This document shows positions 16,269-24,804 of a DNA stretch of 64,000 bases, piece after piece. Position numbers and translations under genes: made by a program. Each line of letters begins with the position of its first letter. Position 1 is the stretch's first letter. The notes beneath the pieces are model-generated. The model saw nothing but the letters and a program-made list of their open reading frames with translations. It had not been told where the DNA came from and ran no database searches. Source of the DNA: Tautonia plasticadhaerens (GTDB taxonomy: Bacteria; Planctomycetota; Planctomycetia; Isosphaerales; Isosphaeraceae); contig NZ_CP036426.1 in the NCBI RefSeq assembly GCF_007752535.1, positions 4,712,001 to 4,776,000 on the forward strand, read 5' to 3'.

Positions 16269-17453
16269 TCAGCGAGGGGGCCTGATATTCAGGCCGCCGC
16301 GCTGGTCGGGGGGGGCGAGCATCTGCTCCCGGCTGGCGTCCTCCAGGGCGGTGAGCCGGCGTTCGGTCTCGATCAGGTCGGGGATGTCGAGGCCGTCGGC
16401 CGAGCCGAGGGCGAGCGCCTCGCCCCGCAGGGCGATCCCGTCCCGGTTGTGCAGGCCGTCGAGCCAGCGCTCGGGGATGGCGGAGGACCCGGACTGGGCG
16501 CCGATCAGGGCGCCGAGGATGGCCCCGGCGGAGTCGGCATCGCCGCCGAGGTTGACCACGTCGATGAGGGCCTCCTCGAACGACTCGGTCGTCAGCAGCA
16601 GGTAGAAGCAGGTCGGGATGCAGGCGGGCGGGAAGCCCATCGTCGGTCGCTTGCAGGAGGGGCGGGCGCCGTGCGCATTTGCCTCCTCGACCAGGGCGTG
16701 CAACGCATCGGGCCGGGGGAGGTCCAGCAGGGCCTCGACGTGGGCGATGGCCCGGGAGAGGCCCCGTCCGTGCTCGCCGATCGAGGCGACGACCCCGCCA
16801 TGCTCCTCGGCGATCCGGCGCTCGGCGGCGGCCACGTCCCCCGCGACCCGGAACAGCAGGCTCGGCGACCTCGATTCGCCGCAGAGCAGGCGGCGGACTC
16901 CCGAGGCGACGGCGACGGCACCGGCCAGGCTCCGGACGTCCCGGTGGGTCATCAGGCTGGCGGCCATGACGGCATCGAACAGGCCGTCCGGGTCGTCCCG
17001 GAAGGGGATCGCCACGGGGGCGATCCGCATGGCGGCGCCGATGCCGGCCGAATCCTGCCCGCACTCCAGCGGGGGCCGCCCCCGATCCAGCCCGTCGAGG
17101 ACCTGGCGGAAGCTCCGGCCGACGCCCCGATGCGCGCCGGCGTGGCCGTTCCGGGGTGTGGCCAGGGCGAGATAGGTGGCCGCCAGGCGGTCGGGGACGA
17201 CCACGCCCTCGGCCAGGAGCACGTCGGCCAGGGCGAGGGCCTGCTGGGTGTCGTCGGTATAGAGGCCCGGCAGCCGCCAGCGATAGGGCTTGCGACGCCA
17301 GGCCCGGGCGCCATCGACGTAATCGACGACCGTGCCGTAATGGGCCCGGATCTGCTGGGGGCTGAGCCCCTCGAGCGGGGCCCCCAGGGCGTCGCCGACG
17401 GCCAGGCCGAGCAGGGTCCCTCGGGCCCGGTCGAGGAGGGTCGACAGCGGCAT
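16269..17453 (-). CDS. ADP-ribosylglycohydrolase family protein
   Basis: Protein of 394 aa. It has the DraG/ARH signature residues: GTLLGLAVGDALGAPLEGLS near the N-terminus, LYTDDTQQALAL (the TDDT metal site, about 65-70), and VNLGGDADSAGAILGALIGA (the GGDADS metal site, near 305-312). These bind two Mg ions, and the family removes ADP-ribose from modified proteins or small molecules. The start at 17453 follows AAGGAG. Whether the substrate is a protein (as in DraG) or a metabolite cannot be told; no dinitrogenase reductase system is nearby. Confidence 0.88.
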   Translation of the reverse strand: MPLSTLLDRARGTLLGLAVGDALGAPLEGLSPQQIRAHYGTVVDYVDGARAWRRKPYRWRLPGLYTDDTQQALALADVLLAEGVVVPDRLAATYLALATPRNGHAGAHRGVGRSFRQVLDGLDRGRPPLECGQDSAGIGAAMRIAPVAIPFRDDPDGLFDAVMAASLMTHRDVRSLAGAVAVASGVRRLLCGESRSPSLLFRVAGDVAAAERRIAEEHGGVVASIGEHGRGLSRAIAHVEALLDLPRPDALHALVEEANAHGARPSCKRPTMGFPPACIPTCFYLLLTTESFEEALIDVVNLGGDADSAGAILGALIGAQSGSSAIPERWLDGLHNRDGIALRGEALALGSADGLDIPDLIETERRLTALEDASREQMLAPPDQRGGLNIRPPR

Positions 17454-18088
17454 GCGGATTGGCTCCTTGCGATCCCCCGGGGTCGATGGGCCCGGGCTCG
17501 AATCGGCGTCGAACTTAACGGGTCGGCCCTCGGGGGCCAACGGGAGTTCTCCGGAGTCGGCGGCCGATCGGGCCGACTCCCGGCGGCCCCGACGGCTCGG
17601 AGGGCGGCCCGGATCGGCGCCGGGGCGACCTGCTCGATCTGCGTCAGACATGGCGTGCCTCGCGATCGCTGCCCGCGCCGCGTGGCGTGTTGTCAACCAT
17701 CGGCCGGTGCCGAGTGCGGCGGTGAGCCCCGCTCCCGGCGATCCCCGGGGCGGACCTCCCGCCCTGTCGCGACCGATGAGACCCGACCGGCCGGGGCGAC
17801 CGGACCGGGCCCGGTGCGTGTCCCCGGCCCTCGACCGATGGCTGTCGGACGTCGATCAACACGGACGTTCCCCCCTCGCCGAGGGCCCCGGGCCCTCGGC
17901 GCGTTTGCTCGTGCCCCCCGACCGCGGTCCGATCGCCGTCGATCGTGTCGGCCCGGGGGGCGGGGACCGCCCCCCCGATCGGGCCCGGGCCCGATCCGAT
18001 CGCCGACGCTCCTCGTTCGACCGTGAACCGCGGGCATCCCCGACACAGGAGCCGACCCGTCCTCGACGCGATCGGCCCGGCCCGGGGA
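17454..18088. other. Intergenic region without recognisable gene
   Basis: About 635 bases between two minus-strand genes. Open frames are present on both strands but consist of Arg/Gly/Pro/Ser-rich translations typical of GC-rich non-coding DNA. Nothing else seen. Confidence 0.5.
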
Positions 18089-19384
18089 TCAGGCGTCCAG
18101 CGACCAGGGTTCCCGGTAGGGTCGGGAGAGCATGGCCGAGGCGTCCTCGTCCCCGGGGATCGCCTCCCGGCTCGGGTCCCACCGGATCGACCGGCCGAGC
18201 CGGGCGGCGATGTTCCCCAGGTGGCAGACCGTGGCCGAGCGGTGCCCGACCTCGACGTCGCAGATCGGCCGGCGACGCTCCTTGATGCAGTCGATCCAGT
18301 TCTGGTGGTGGTCGGGGCTCTCCTCCAGCCGGACGGCATCGGGGCCGTCCGGGCCGTCGAGCAGGTCCCCCGGCTCGGACCGCAGCTTGCCCCGGGAGAC
18401 GAAAATCGTCCCCCCGGAACCCGCGAATCGGATGCCGTTGGGGTCCCCCTTACCCTGGCGGCATCGGACGGTGATGCCGTCGTCGTAGGAGTAGACGACC
18501 TCGCTGGTGGTCGGCACCTCGTACCAGCCCTGGGGATGGAAGGCCGCGTCGACGAACTCGACCCCGGTCGGCCCGGACTCGTCCCGGCCGAGGGCCCACT
18601 GGACGATGTCGAGGTGATGGGCCCCCCAGTTGGTCATCTGGCCCCCGGAGTAGGGCCAGAAGAATCGGAAGTTGTAGTGGACCTGCTTCGGGTTGTAGGG
18701 CCGGGACGGGGCCGGCCCGAGCCAGAAGGGGTAATCCAGCGCGGCGGGGGGGGCCTCGTCGGCGACGGCGGGCCCCTCGAAATTGACGCCGGGCAGGCCG
18801 ACGACGATCTCCTGGACGGTGCCGATCCGGCCGTTGCGGACGGCCTCGGCGGCGCGCCGGAACTCGGGACTGGAACGCTGCTGGCTGCCGGTCTGGACGA
18901 CCCGGTCATGGGTCCGGGCGGCGTCGGCCATCGCCCGGCCCTCGGCGACGGTCAGCGAGAGCGGCTTCTCGCAGTAGACGTCCTTGCCGGCCTGGCAGGC
19001 GTGGACGGTGGGAAGGGCGTGCCAGTGGTCGGGGGTGGTGATCAGGACGGCGTCGATGTCGGGCCGGTCGAGCAATTCCCGATAGTCGTGGTGGGTGGGG
19101 CAGGACGAGCCGGCCCGCTCGGCGACCAGCGAGGAGGCTCCGGCCAGCACGTCGCGGTCGACGTCGCAGAGCCCGGCCACCTGGGCATCCCGGCGGCCGA
19201 GGAACGCCTTGAGGTTGTTGGTCCCCTGGTTCCGGACCCCGATGAACCCGACCCGGACCCGGTCGACCGCCCCGAAGGCCCGGGACGGCACGACGGCCGG
19301 GAAGGCCGCCGCCGCGAGGCCGAGGCCGGCGCCATCCCCCAGGAATCGGCGTCGACTGATCGCCGGGGAGCCCTTGGTGTTCAT
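18089..19384 (-). CDS. Gfo/Idh/MocA family oxidoreductase, Tat-exported
   Basis: Protein of 431 aa. A twin-arginine signal (ISRRRFLGDGAGLGLAAAA) precedes a Rossmann NAD(P)-binding domain (VRVGFIGVRNQGTNNLKAF), the family motif GKDVYCEKPLSLTV and the substrate-domain segment GGQMTNWGAHHLDIVQWALG. Members oxidise or reduce sugars and inositols; exported forms are abundant in planctomycetes. The start at 19384 was chosen because GGAG lies 9 bases before it, whereas an ATG five codons upstream has none. A DUF1080 gene lies 0.7 kb upstream on the same strand, the usual company for this family. Substrate not predictable. Confidence 0.9.
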   Translation of the reverse strand: MNTKGSPAISRRRFLGDGAGLGLAAAAFPAVVPSRAFGAVDRVRVGFIGVRNQGTNNLKAFLGRRDAQVAGLCDVDRDVLAGASSLVAERAGSSCPTHHDYRELLDRPDIDAVLITTPDHWHALPTVHACQAGKDVYCEKPLSLTVAEGRAMADAARTHDRVVQTGSQQRSSPEFRRAAEAVRNGRIGTVQEIVVGLPGVNFEGPAVADEAPPAALDYPFWLGPAPSRPYNPKQVHYNFRFFWPYSGGQMTNWGAHHLDIVQWALGRDESGPTGVEFVDAAFHPQGWYEVPTTSEVVYSYDDGITVRCRQGKGDPNGIRFAGSGGTIFVSRGKLRSEPGDLLDGPDGPDAVRLEESPDHHQNWIDCIKERRRPICDVEVGHRSATVCHLGNIAARLGRSIRWDPSREAIPGDEDASAMLSRPYREPWSLDA

Positions 19385-19404
19385 CTCGGGTGTCTCCATC
19401 AGAA

Positions 19405-19767
19405 TCAGAGGGGGAGGAACTCGATGCGATCCCGCCACTCGGCAACGTCGGTGGCCGACCAGATCAGGACGAGTTCGTCGATCACGATTCGCAGGGCGAG
19501 GCGCTGGGCCACCAGGATGAGCCCCGAGTGACCTCGACCCGAAGAAACCCGCCCTAGGGCCGCCGCGGTCATCGTGTTCACGTCGTGCGAGACGACGACG
19601 AGGCTCGATCGTCCCGCCTCATCGAGGACCTCGTCATCGGGTCGGCCTGCCAGCCCGAGCTCTCTTGCCCTGAAGAATGGAATAGAGGAATCCCGACGGA
19701 GGACGCCATCGACGATGCGATCGTTCAGATCGTGATCGGCGAGGAATCCGATGGGGCCGAGACTCAT
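19405..19767 (-). CDS. DUF5615 PIN-like protein, putative toxin
   Basis: Protein of 120 aa with an acidic PIN-like/Mut7-C-like core: FLADHDLNDRIVDGVLRR at the start, then ELGLAGRPDDEVLDEAGRS and LVVVSHDVNTM. These are the hallmarks of DUF5615 proteins, which are commonly encoded directly after a DUF433 protein and interpreted as toxin-antitoxin pairs with a possible RNase toxin. Its ATG overlaps the stop of the DUF433 gene by 4 bases (ATGA), indicating translational coupling. Toxicity is inferred from the pairing, not shown by the sequence. Confidence 0.8.
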   Translation of the reverse strand: MSLGPIGFLADHDLNDRIVDGVLRRDSSIPFFRARELGLAGRPDDEVLDEAGRSSLVVVSHDVNTMTAAALGRVSSGRGHSGLILVAQRLALRIVIDELVLIWSATDVAEWRDRIEFLPL

Positions 19768-20087
19768 CCGGCTCGATCCCGGGCCTGCTTCAAGAGTCGG
19801 AGCCGCTCGGTGACCGGGTCAGGTTTGTCGGCATTGCGTGCCCGCTCCTCGTCCCAGACCTGCTCCTGGCGGCGGAGATAGTCGTCGACCTCATCGCGGT
19901 GGGCGAGATAATAGGTGATCGCCCCGTAGACCGCTTCCAGGGACAGGGACGGATATTGCTGGAGGATCGATTCCGGCGAGTCGCCCCGCTGGAAGGCGGC
20001 GACGACGGAGTCGAGCATCACTCGGGTCGAGCCGACCCGCATGACGCCGTGCTCGTCGTTCCGGACGTAGGTCTCGACCGCGCTCAT
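19764..20087 (-). CDS. DUF433 protein, putative antitoxin
   Basis: Protein of 107 aa with the DUF433 winged-helix pattern: GVMRVGSTRVMLDSVVAAFQ, GDSPESILQQYPSLSLEAVY and GAITYYLAHRDEVDDYL. DUF433 proteins bind DNA and are the antitoxin half of VapB45/DUF433-DUF5615 type pairs. It is the first gene of a coupled pair with the DUF5615 gene. The charged C-terminal helix (REERARNADKPDP-like region) could contact the toxin. Autoregulation is usual in such pairs; no operator could be identified. Confidence 0.82.
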   Translation of the reverse strand: MSAVETYVRNDEHGVMRVGSTRVMLDSVVAAFQRGDSPESILQQYPSLSLEAVYGAITYYLAHRDEVDDYLRRQEQVWDEERARNADKPDPVTERLRLLKQARDRAG

Positions 20088-20120
20088 GGCTGGCTCCCGA
20101 TGCCCCGAGGGGGATCGACC

Positions 20121-20870
20121 TCACTCTCCCTTCGGCAGGAGCCAGATATTCCGATACTGGACCGGATCCGTGTGGTCCTGGAGGTGGAGCGGGCCGGGGG
20201 TGCTGGGGTCCCCTCCCAGGCCGGCCCGGGTGTTGTCGACCGGGATGGGGACGTCGTCCTGGATGAGGATGCCGTTCTGGTGCACGGTGACCCGGGCGGG
20301 CTCGACCTTCGCGCCGTCCCGGAAGACGGGGGGGCGGAAGTCGATGTCGTAGCCCTGCCAGACGGTCGGGGCCTTGCAGGCGTTGACCCGGGGGGGGGAG
20401 ACCTCGTAGATCGCCCCGCAATCGTTGGAGCCCGGCTCGTCGATGCCATAGCTGTCGAGGATCTGGACCTCGTAGCGGCCCTGGTTGTAGACGCCGCTAT
20501 TGCCCCTCGCCTGGCCGGACTCGTCGGGCATGTACGGGACCCGGAACTCGACGTGGAGCCGATAGGGGCCGTCGAACTGGCGACGGGTCTTGATGCCGAA
20601 CTCGCCCCCCCGGGCGGGTGCCTGCATCGCGCCGCCGTCGACGATCTCCCAGGAGGGGGTCAGGCCATCGACCTGGACCCACTCGTCGAGGCCCGACCCG
20701 TCGAAGAGGACGATGGCCCCCTCGGGGGGCGGCGCGGATTGCACGTCGATCCGGTCCGAGGGTCGGGCGACCTCCAGGTCGCCGATGTCGCCATACTGGG
20801 CGAGCACGAGGGCCGGGCCGGTCAGGGCGAAGACGGATGCGAGGGTCCCGATCCCGATCGTCGACCGCAT
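20121..20870 (-). CDS. DUF1080 protein (3-keto-disaccharide hydrolase domain), secreted
   Basis: Protein of 249 aa. Signal peptide MRSTIGIGTLASVFALTGPA ending near ALVLA-Q. The DUF1080 jelly-roll follows: GAIVLFDGSGLDEWVQVDG, GGEFGIKTRRQFDGPYRLHV, GNSGVYNQGRYEVQILDSYG and CGAIYEVSPP. The family is related to LamG-like glucanase folds, and members hydrolyse 3-keto-glycosides made by Gfo/Idh-type or flavin oxidoreductases. The start at 20870 was chosen over an ATG five codons upstream for the signal peptide and an upstream GGAG. Substrate unknown. Confidence 0.88.
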   Translation of the reverse strand: MRSTIGIGTLASVFALTGPALVLAQYGDIGDLEVARPSDRIDVQSAPPPEGAIVLFDGSGLDEWVQVDGLTPSWEIVDGGAMQAPARGGEFGIKTRRQFDGPYRLHVEFRVPYMPDESGQARGNSGVYNQGRYEVQILDSYGIDEPGSNDCGAIYEVSPPRVNACKAPTVWQGYDIDFRPPVFRDGAKVEPARVTVHQNGILIQDDVPIPVDNTRAGLGGDPSTPGPLHLQDHTDPVQYRNIWLLPKGE

Positions 20871-21255
20871 GGTCTGTGGCTCCACGGAGTCGTCGGAAGG
20901 GCCCGGCCGGCGGGCCCCGAGAAACCCGGCTGTCCGGCGATCGGTTCATGGTGTCGGCCGTCGTCGACGGCGTCAAGCGGTTGCCCGCCCCCGCGGGCGA
21001 CCTCGTTCCGCAAGCGGTTTGGGGGCAATCGATTGGGCATCCCGGCCGATTTCCCCGCGCCACGCGCCCGGGGCCCCTGGCGCGGACACGCATGACAATT
21101 TCAGACAAACACTCAGGTCGGCATCCCTTTCGATTCGGCCGCCCCGCGGGTGGGGCGGGCCGGTCCCTCGTATGATGCAGTGGGGGGACGAGGCGGACCG
21201 GCCCCCAGGCCGCCCGGGCGGAGAGGCGCGGGGACCAATCCAAGGGAGAAGACGA
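20871..21255. other. Divergent intergenic region
   Basis: About 385 bases between the divergent DUF1080 and LOG-family genes. A moderately AT-richer patch lies near 21090-21130; no confident promoter. No gene supported. Confidence 0.5.
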
Positions 21256-22209
21256 ATGACTCGGCGAGACCACAACGAACGGCCACCGGGCCGGGCCGGC
21301 GGCAGGAGGGCGGGCCGGGAGGGGGAGGACGGCCCCCTCCCGGGCGTGGGCCGCCCGGACCTGGAGACCCTCCGGGAGCGGCATTCCCGGGCCCGGGTCG
21401 CTCGGCAGCCGACCGAGGACGAGGAGCTGCTCAACCACCCCAACCCCGAGGTCCCCTCCCCCTTCGCCCCGGAGCAGGCCCAGTTCACCCACACCGACCC
21501 CTGGCGGGTGCTCCGCATCCAGGGGGAGTTCGTCATGGGCTTCAACGCCCTGGCCGAGGTGGGGGCCGCGGTCGCCGTCTTCGGCTCGGCCCGCGTCGCC
21601 GAGGGGCACCCCTGGTACGAGTCGGCCCGCGAGCTGGGCCGCAGGCTGGCCGAGACCGGCTTCGCGGTCATCACCGGGGGCGGCCCCGGCATCATGGAGG
21701 CCGCGAACCGGGGCGCGGCCGAGGGGGACGGCCTGTCGATCGGCTGCAACATCGAGCTGCCCTTCGAGCAGGCGGGCAACCCGTACTCCAACCTCTCGAT
21801 CAACTTCCGCTACTTCTTCGTCCGCAAGACGATGTTCGTGAAGTACACCGAGGGGTTCGTCATCTTCCCCGGCGGCTTCGGCACGCTCGACGAGCTGTTC
21901 GAGGCCCTGACGCTGGTGCAGACCCGCAAGATCAGCCGCTTCCCGATCGTCCTGTACGGCTCGGAGTACTGGCGGGGGATGGTCGACTGGATCGAGAAGA
22001 CCATGCTCGTCGAGGGCCTGATCTCCCCCGAGGATCTGAACCTGCTGGTCATCACCGACTCGATCGACGAGATCTGCCAGACGCTGGTCGACTGCTACAA
22101 CAACCATTGCTGGGATACCTGGAAGCGCTCCGAAGGCGCCAAGCTCGACGCCGACCCGCCCGGCGCCCCCGGGACCGCCCCCGACCCCAGGAAGTCCGAC
22201 GCCGAGTGA
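21256..22209 (+). CDS. LOG family (TIGR00730) Rossmann-fold protein
   Basis: Protein of 317 aa. After a disordered, basic N-terminal region (1-55) it has VAVFGSARVAEGHPWYESA, FAVITGGGPGIMEAANRGA and VIFPGGFGTLDELFEALTL. The last is the PGGxGTxxE motif of lysine-decarboxylase-like/LOG proteins. LOG enzymes release the base from nucleoside 5'-monophosphates (cytokinin activation in plants; broader nucleotide salvage or housekeeping in bacteria). The ATG follows GGGAGAA. Length is above the ~200 residues of minimal LOG proteins because of the N-terminal and C-terminal tails. Confidence 0.87.
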   Translation: MTRRDHNERPPGRAGGRRAGREGEDGPLPGVGRPDLETLRERHSRARVARQPTEDEELLNHPNPEVPSPFAPEQAQFTHTDPWRVLRIQGEFVMGFNALAEVGAAVAVFGSARVAEGHPWYESARELGRRLAETGFAVITGGGPGIMEAANRGAAEGDGLSIGCNIELPFEQAGNPYSNLSINFRYFFVRKTMFVKYTEGFVIFPGGFGTLDELFEALTLVQTRKISRFPIVLYGSEYWRGMVDWIEKTMLVEGLISPEDLNLLVITDSIDEICQTLVDCYNNHCWDTWKRSEGAKLDADPPGAPGTAPDPRKSDAE

Positions 22210-22360
22210 GGCCCCGCCCCCGCTCGGCGGCGGGCGGAGCCTTGCCAGGCCCCGGAGCGGCGGGGGAGAATGGACCCGATTGCGACCGGCCCCGGGCCCG
22301 GCCCGGACCCCCGGCCGGGCCCCGGCCGCCCCGCCGCGACACCGCACCCCCCGAGGACCG

Positions 22361-23572
22361 ATGAACGACGCGCACGTCCAGGACCGCGCCGTCGACGAGC
22401 AGGCGTTCCGGGAGCTCGACCGCTCGCTCGACGAGGGCGGCCCCGGCGCCGCGGTCGACCGGCTGATCGCCCGGCTCGACCCCGGAGACGACCCGAGGGC
22501 CCTGCTGGACGCCCTCCTGCTCAGGGCCCGGCTCGACCTGGGGCTGCCGGCGATCCCGCCGGCCAGCCTGGCCGGGCTGCCCGAGCCGGCGCGGTCGAAA
22601 TACGAGGACCGCTACGTCGAGGCGCTCCGCACGGTCGGCCGCCGTCGACTCGACGCCGGGGACCTGCTCGGCGCCTGGCCCTACTACCGGGCCATCGGCG
22701 AGAAGGAGGCGGTCGCCGAGGCGATCGAGGCGATCAATCCGGCCGAGACCGAGGGCCAACTGCTCGGCCAGCTCATGGAGCTGGCCTTGCAGCACGGGGT
22801 GAACCCCCGCCGGGGCTTCGAGCTGGTGCTGGAGTCCTACGGCCCGTGCTCGGCGATCACCGCGTTCGAGCACCTGCCGCCGGACGAGGGGGTCCGGGCC
22901 CCCTGCGCCGACCGGCTCGTCCGCCACCTGCACGACCAGCTCCGGTTCAGCCTCCGGGCCGAGATCGGCCGCTCCGGCCGCCCCGAGCCCCCCGAGGAGG
23001 CGACGATCGCCGAGTTGCTGGGAGGCAACGACTGGCTGTTCGAGGAGGACGCCTACCACATCGACACGTCGCACCTCGCCTCGGTCGTCCGCATGGCCCC
23101 GCTCCTGAAGGACCCGGAGCCGATCCGGCTGGCCGTCGACCTCACCGAGTACGGCCGACGCCTGAGCGACCGCCACCGGTACGAGGGGGAGGCCCCCTTC
23201 GACCGGCCCTACGAGGACCACGCGACCTACCTGCGGGCCCTGCTGGGGGAGGGGGTCGACGAGGCGGTCGCCCACTTCCGGGCGAAGCTCGACCCGCCCG
23301 ACCCCGACGGCGGCGACGTGGCCTCGACCCTGCCGGCCCAGATCCTGATCCGCCTGCTCGACCGCGTCGGCCGCCGGGAGGAGGCGATCCCCCTGGCCGC
23401 CGAGCACCTGAGGGGGGTCCCCGACGGCCTGCTGCTCTGCCCCGGCCTGATCCAGCTCTGCCGGGAGGAGGGCCGACCCGACTTGCTGGCGAAGTACGCC
23501 CGGGAGGGGGGCGACCTCGTCTCCTACGCCGCGGCCATCGCCCAGCAGTCGGCCCGACCCGGGCCGTCGTGA
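22361..23572 (+). CDS. Conserved-type hypothetical protein, mostly helical
   Basis: Protein of 403 aa with no recognised domain. It is rich in Leu/Ala/Arg/Glu helices, with repeated short helical pairs reminiscent of degenerate TPRs (for example GRRRLDAGDLLGAWPYYRAI; LDRVGRREEAIPLAAEHLRG). No signal peptide or membrane segment, so probably cytoplasmic. The start at 22361 follows GAGGACCG. Codon usage is normal for the window, supporting a real gene. Function unknown. Confidence 0.72.
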   Translation: MNDAHVQDRAVDEQAFRELDRSLDEGGPGAAVDRLIARLDPGDDPRALLDALLLRARLDLGLPAIPPASLAGLPEPARSKYEDRYVEALRTVGRRRLDAGDLLGAWPYYRAIGEKEAVAEAIEAINPAETEGQLLGQLMELALQHGVNPRRGFELVLESYGPCSAITAFEHLPPDEGVRAPCADRLVRHLHDQLRFSLRAEIGRSGRPEPPEEATIAELLGGNDWLFEEDAYHIDTSHLASVVRMAPLLKDPEPIRLAVDLTEYGRRLSDRHRYEGEAPFDRPYEDHATYLRALLGEGVDEAVAHFRAKLDPPDPDGGDVASTLPAQILIRLLDRVGRREEAIPLAAEHLRGVPDGLLLCPGLIQLCREEGRPDLLAKYAREGGDLVSYAAAIAQQSARPGPS

Positions 23573-23705
23573 CATCCGGCCCGCCCGTTGAGGCCCCTCC
23601 TCCCCGCTCCGCTCCTCGATGGCCCGGGAGGACAGGCCGCCACGGCGAGGAACGCCGACCGCCCGGGGATCGAGACCGATCGACGCAGCCCGAGGGAGCG
23701 ACCCC

Positions 23706-24029
23706 ATGCCCGGCAAGGACCCAGACGCCCGGGAAGTCGACCGGGTCGACGCCCTGGTGACCGTCGCCGACCCGGATCGAGTGGACGAGTTCCTCGAGCG
23801 CTGCGTCGAGGGCTCGGCCTGGGAGGCCCACATCCGGACCGCCGACGTGGGTGCGAAGGTCGTCCGACGCCATCCGCTCGGCTCGATCAGCGAGCGGGAC
23901 TGCACCTGCCTGAGGCTCCGGCTGGAACTGCCCGTGCCGGTCGAGCCCGGCCTCCGGTTCCGGATCACCGCCACCGACGACCCGAGCCTGGAGGGCGCGG
24001 CGATCGTGCGGCCCTGGGGCTCGACCTGA
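23706..24029 (+). CDS. Small hypothetical protein
   Basis: Protein of 107 aa, start MPGKDPDAREVDRVDALVTV. It ends in a beta-rich half with LRLRLELPVPVEPGLRFRIT and GAAIVRPWG. No domain recognised with confidence. Reading frame and codon bias fit the neighbours; GAGGGAGCG lies just upstream of the ATG. It is followed 41 bases later by the DUF1080 gene on the same strand. Confidence 0.6.
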   Translation: MPGKDPDAREVDRVDALVTVADPDRVDEFLERCVEGSAWEAHIRTADVGAKVVRRHPLGSISERDCTCLRLRLELPVPVEPGLRFRITATDDPSLEGAAIVRPWGST

Positions 24030-24070
24030 CCCGACCCGACCCATCCCTCCGAGATCGAGGCCGATTGCCG

Positions 24071-24736
24071 ATGAGCTGCACCGCCGCCTTCGCCACGTTG
24101 ATCGCGATCGTCCTGGCCCCCGGGGACGACGCGCCGAGGCCGACCGACGAACCCGGGTTCGCCCCCCTGTTCGACGGCGAGTCGATCGACGGCTGGGAAC
24201 GCTTCGGCGGCCAGAACCCGGACGCCTGGAAGGTCGAGGACTCCTGCCTCGTCATGGACGGGAAGGGGGGCGGCTGGGTCGGCACCGACCGGGACTTCGG
24301 GGACTTCGAGCTGCGCCTCCGGTTCCGGATCGCGGAGCCGGGGAGCAACTCGGGCGTCTACCTCCGGGCCCCGGCCGATACCTCGCACATCTCCCGGACG
24401 GGAATGGAGATCCAGATCCTCGACGACGGCCACCCCCGCTATGCCGACATCCAGCCCTGGCAGCGTTGCGGGTCGATCTACCACGTCGCCCCGGCCGATC
24501 CCGGCCACCTGGAGCCGCCCGGCGCGTGGAACGACCTGGAGATCCGGGCCGTCGGCCCCCGGGTCGTCATCGTCCTGAACGGCCGGACCGTGGTCGACGA
24601 CCGGATCGACCGCCACCCGGAGCTGGAATCGGAGCACACCGGCCTGGGGCGGGAGGCCGGCCGGATCGGACTGCAATGCCACGACGGCCGGGTCGAATTC
24701 CGGGAGCTTCGGATCCGGGAGCTGGGCGAGGGGTGA
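24071..24736 (+). CDS. DUF1080 protein (3-keto-disaccharide hydrolase domain)
   Basis: Protein of 221 aa with a short hydrophobic N-terminus (MSCTAAFATLIAIVLAPGDD), a possible signal. The domain shows FAPLFDGESIDGWERFGG, GWVGTDRDFGDFELRLRFRI, GSNSGVYLRAP, GMEIQILDDG and a C-terminal strand GRVEFRELRIREL, all typical of DUF1080. It is a second copy of the family within 3.5 kb but on the opposite strand and clearly diverged from the first. Probably periplasmic glycoside hydrolysis; substrate unknown. Confidence 0.88.
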   Translation: MSCTAAFATLIAIVLAPGDDAPRPTDEPGFAPLFDGESIDGWERFGGQNPDAWKVEDSCLVMDGKGGGWVGTDRDFGDFELRLRFRIAEPGSNSGVYLRAPADTSHISRTGMEIQILDDGHPRYADIQPWQRCGSIYHVAPADPGHLEPPGAWNDLEIRAVGPRVVIVLNGRTVVDDRIDRHPELESEHTGLGREAGRIGLQCHDGRVEFRELRIRELGEG

Positions 24737-24804
24737 TCGGCCAAAAGGGCCGGGGTGAGACGCCCCTTGCGGCCGTGGCGGGGGGGGACTACCTTGCTCC
24801 GATC

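Noticed and set aside
17454-18088. Possible gene in the long gap between the hydrolase and the oxidoreductase
   Set aside because: All frames are Arg/Gly/Pro-rich without motifs, and no start has a convincing ribosome binding site.
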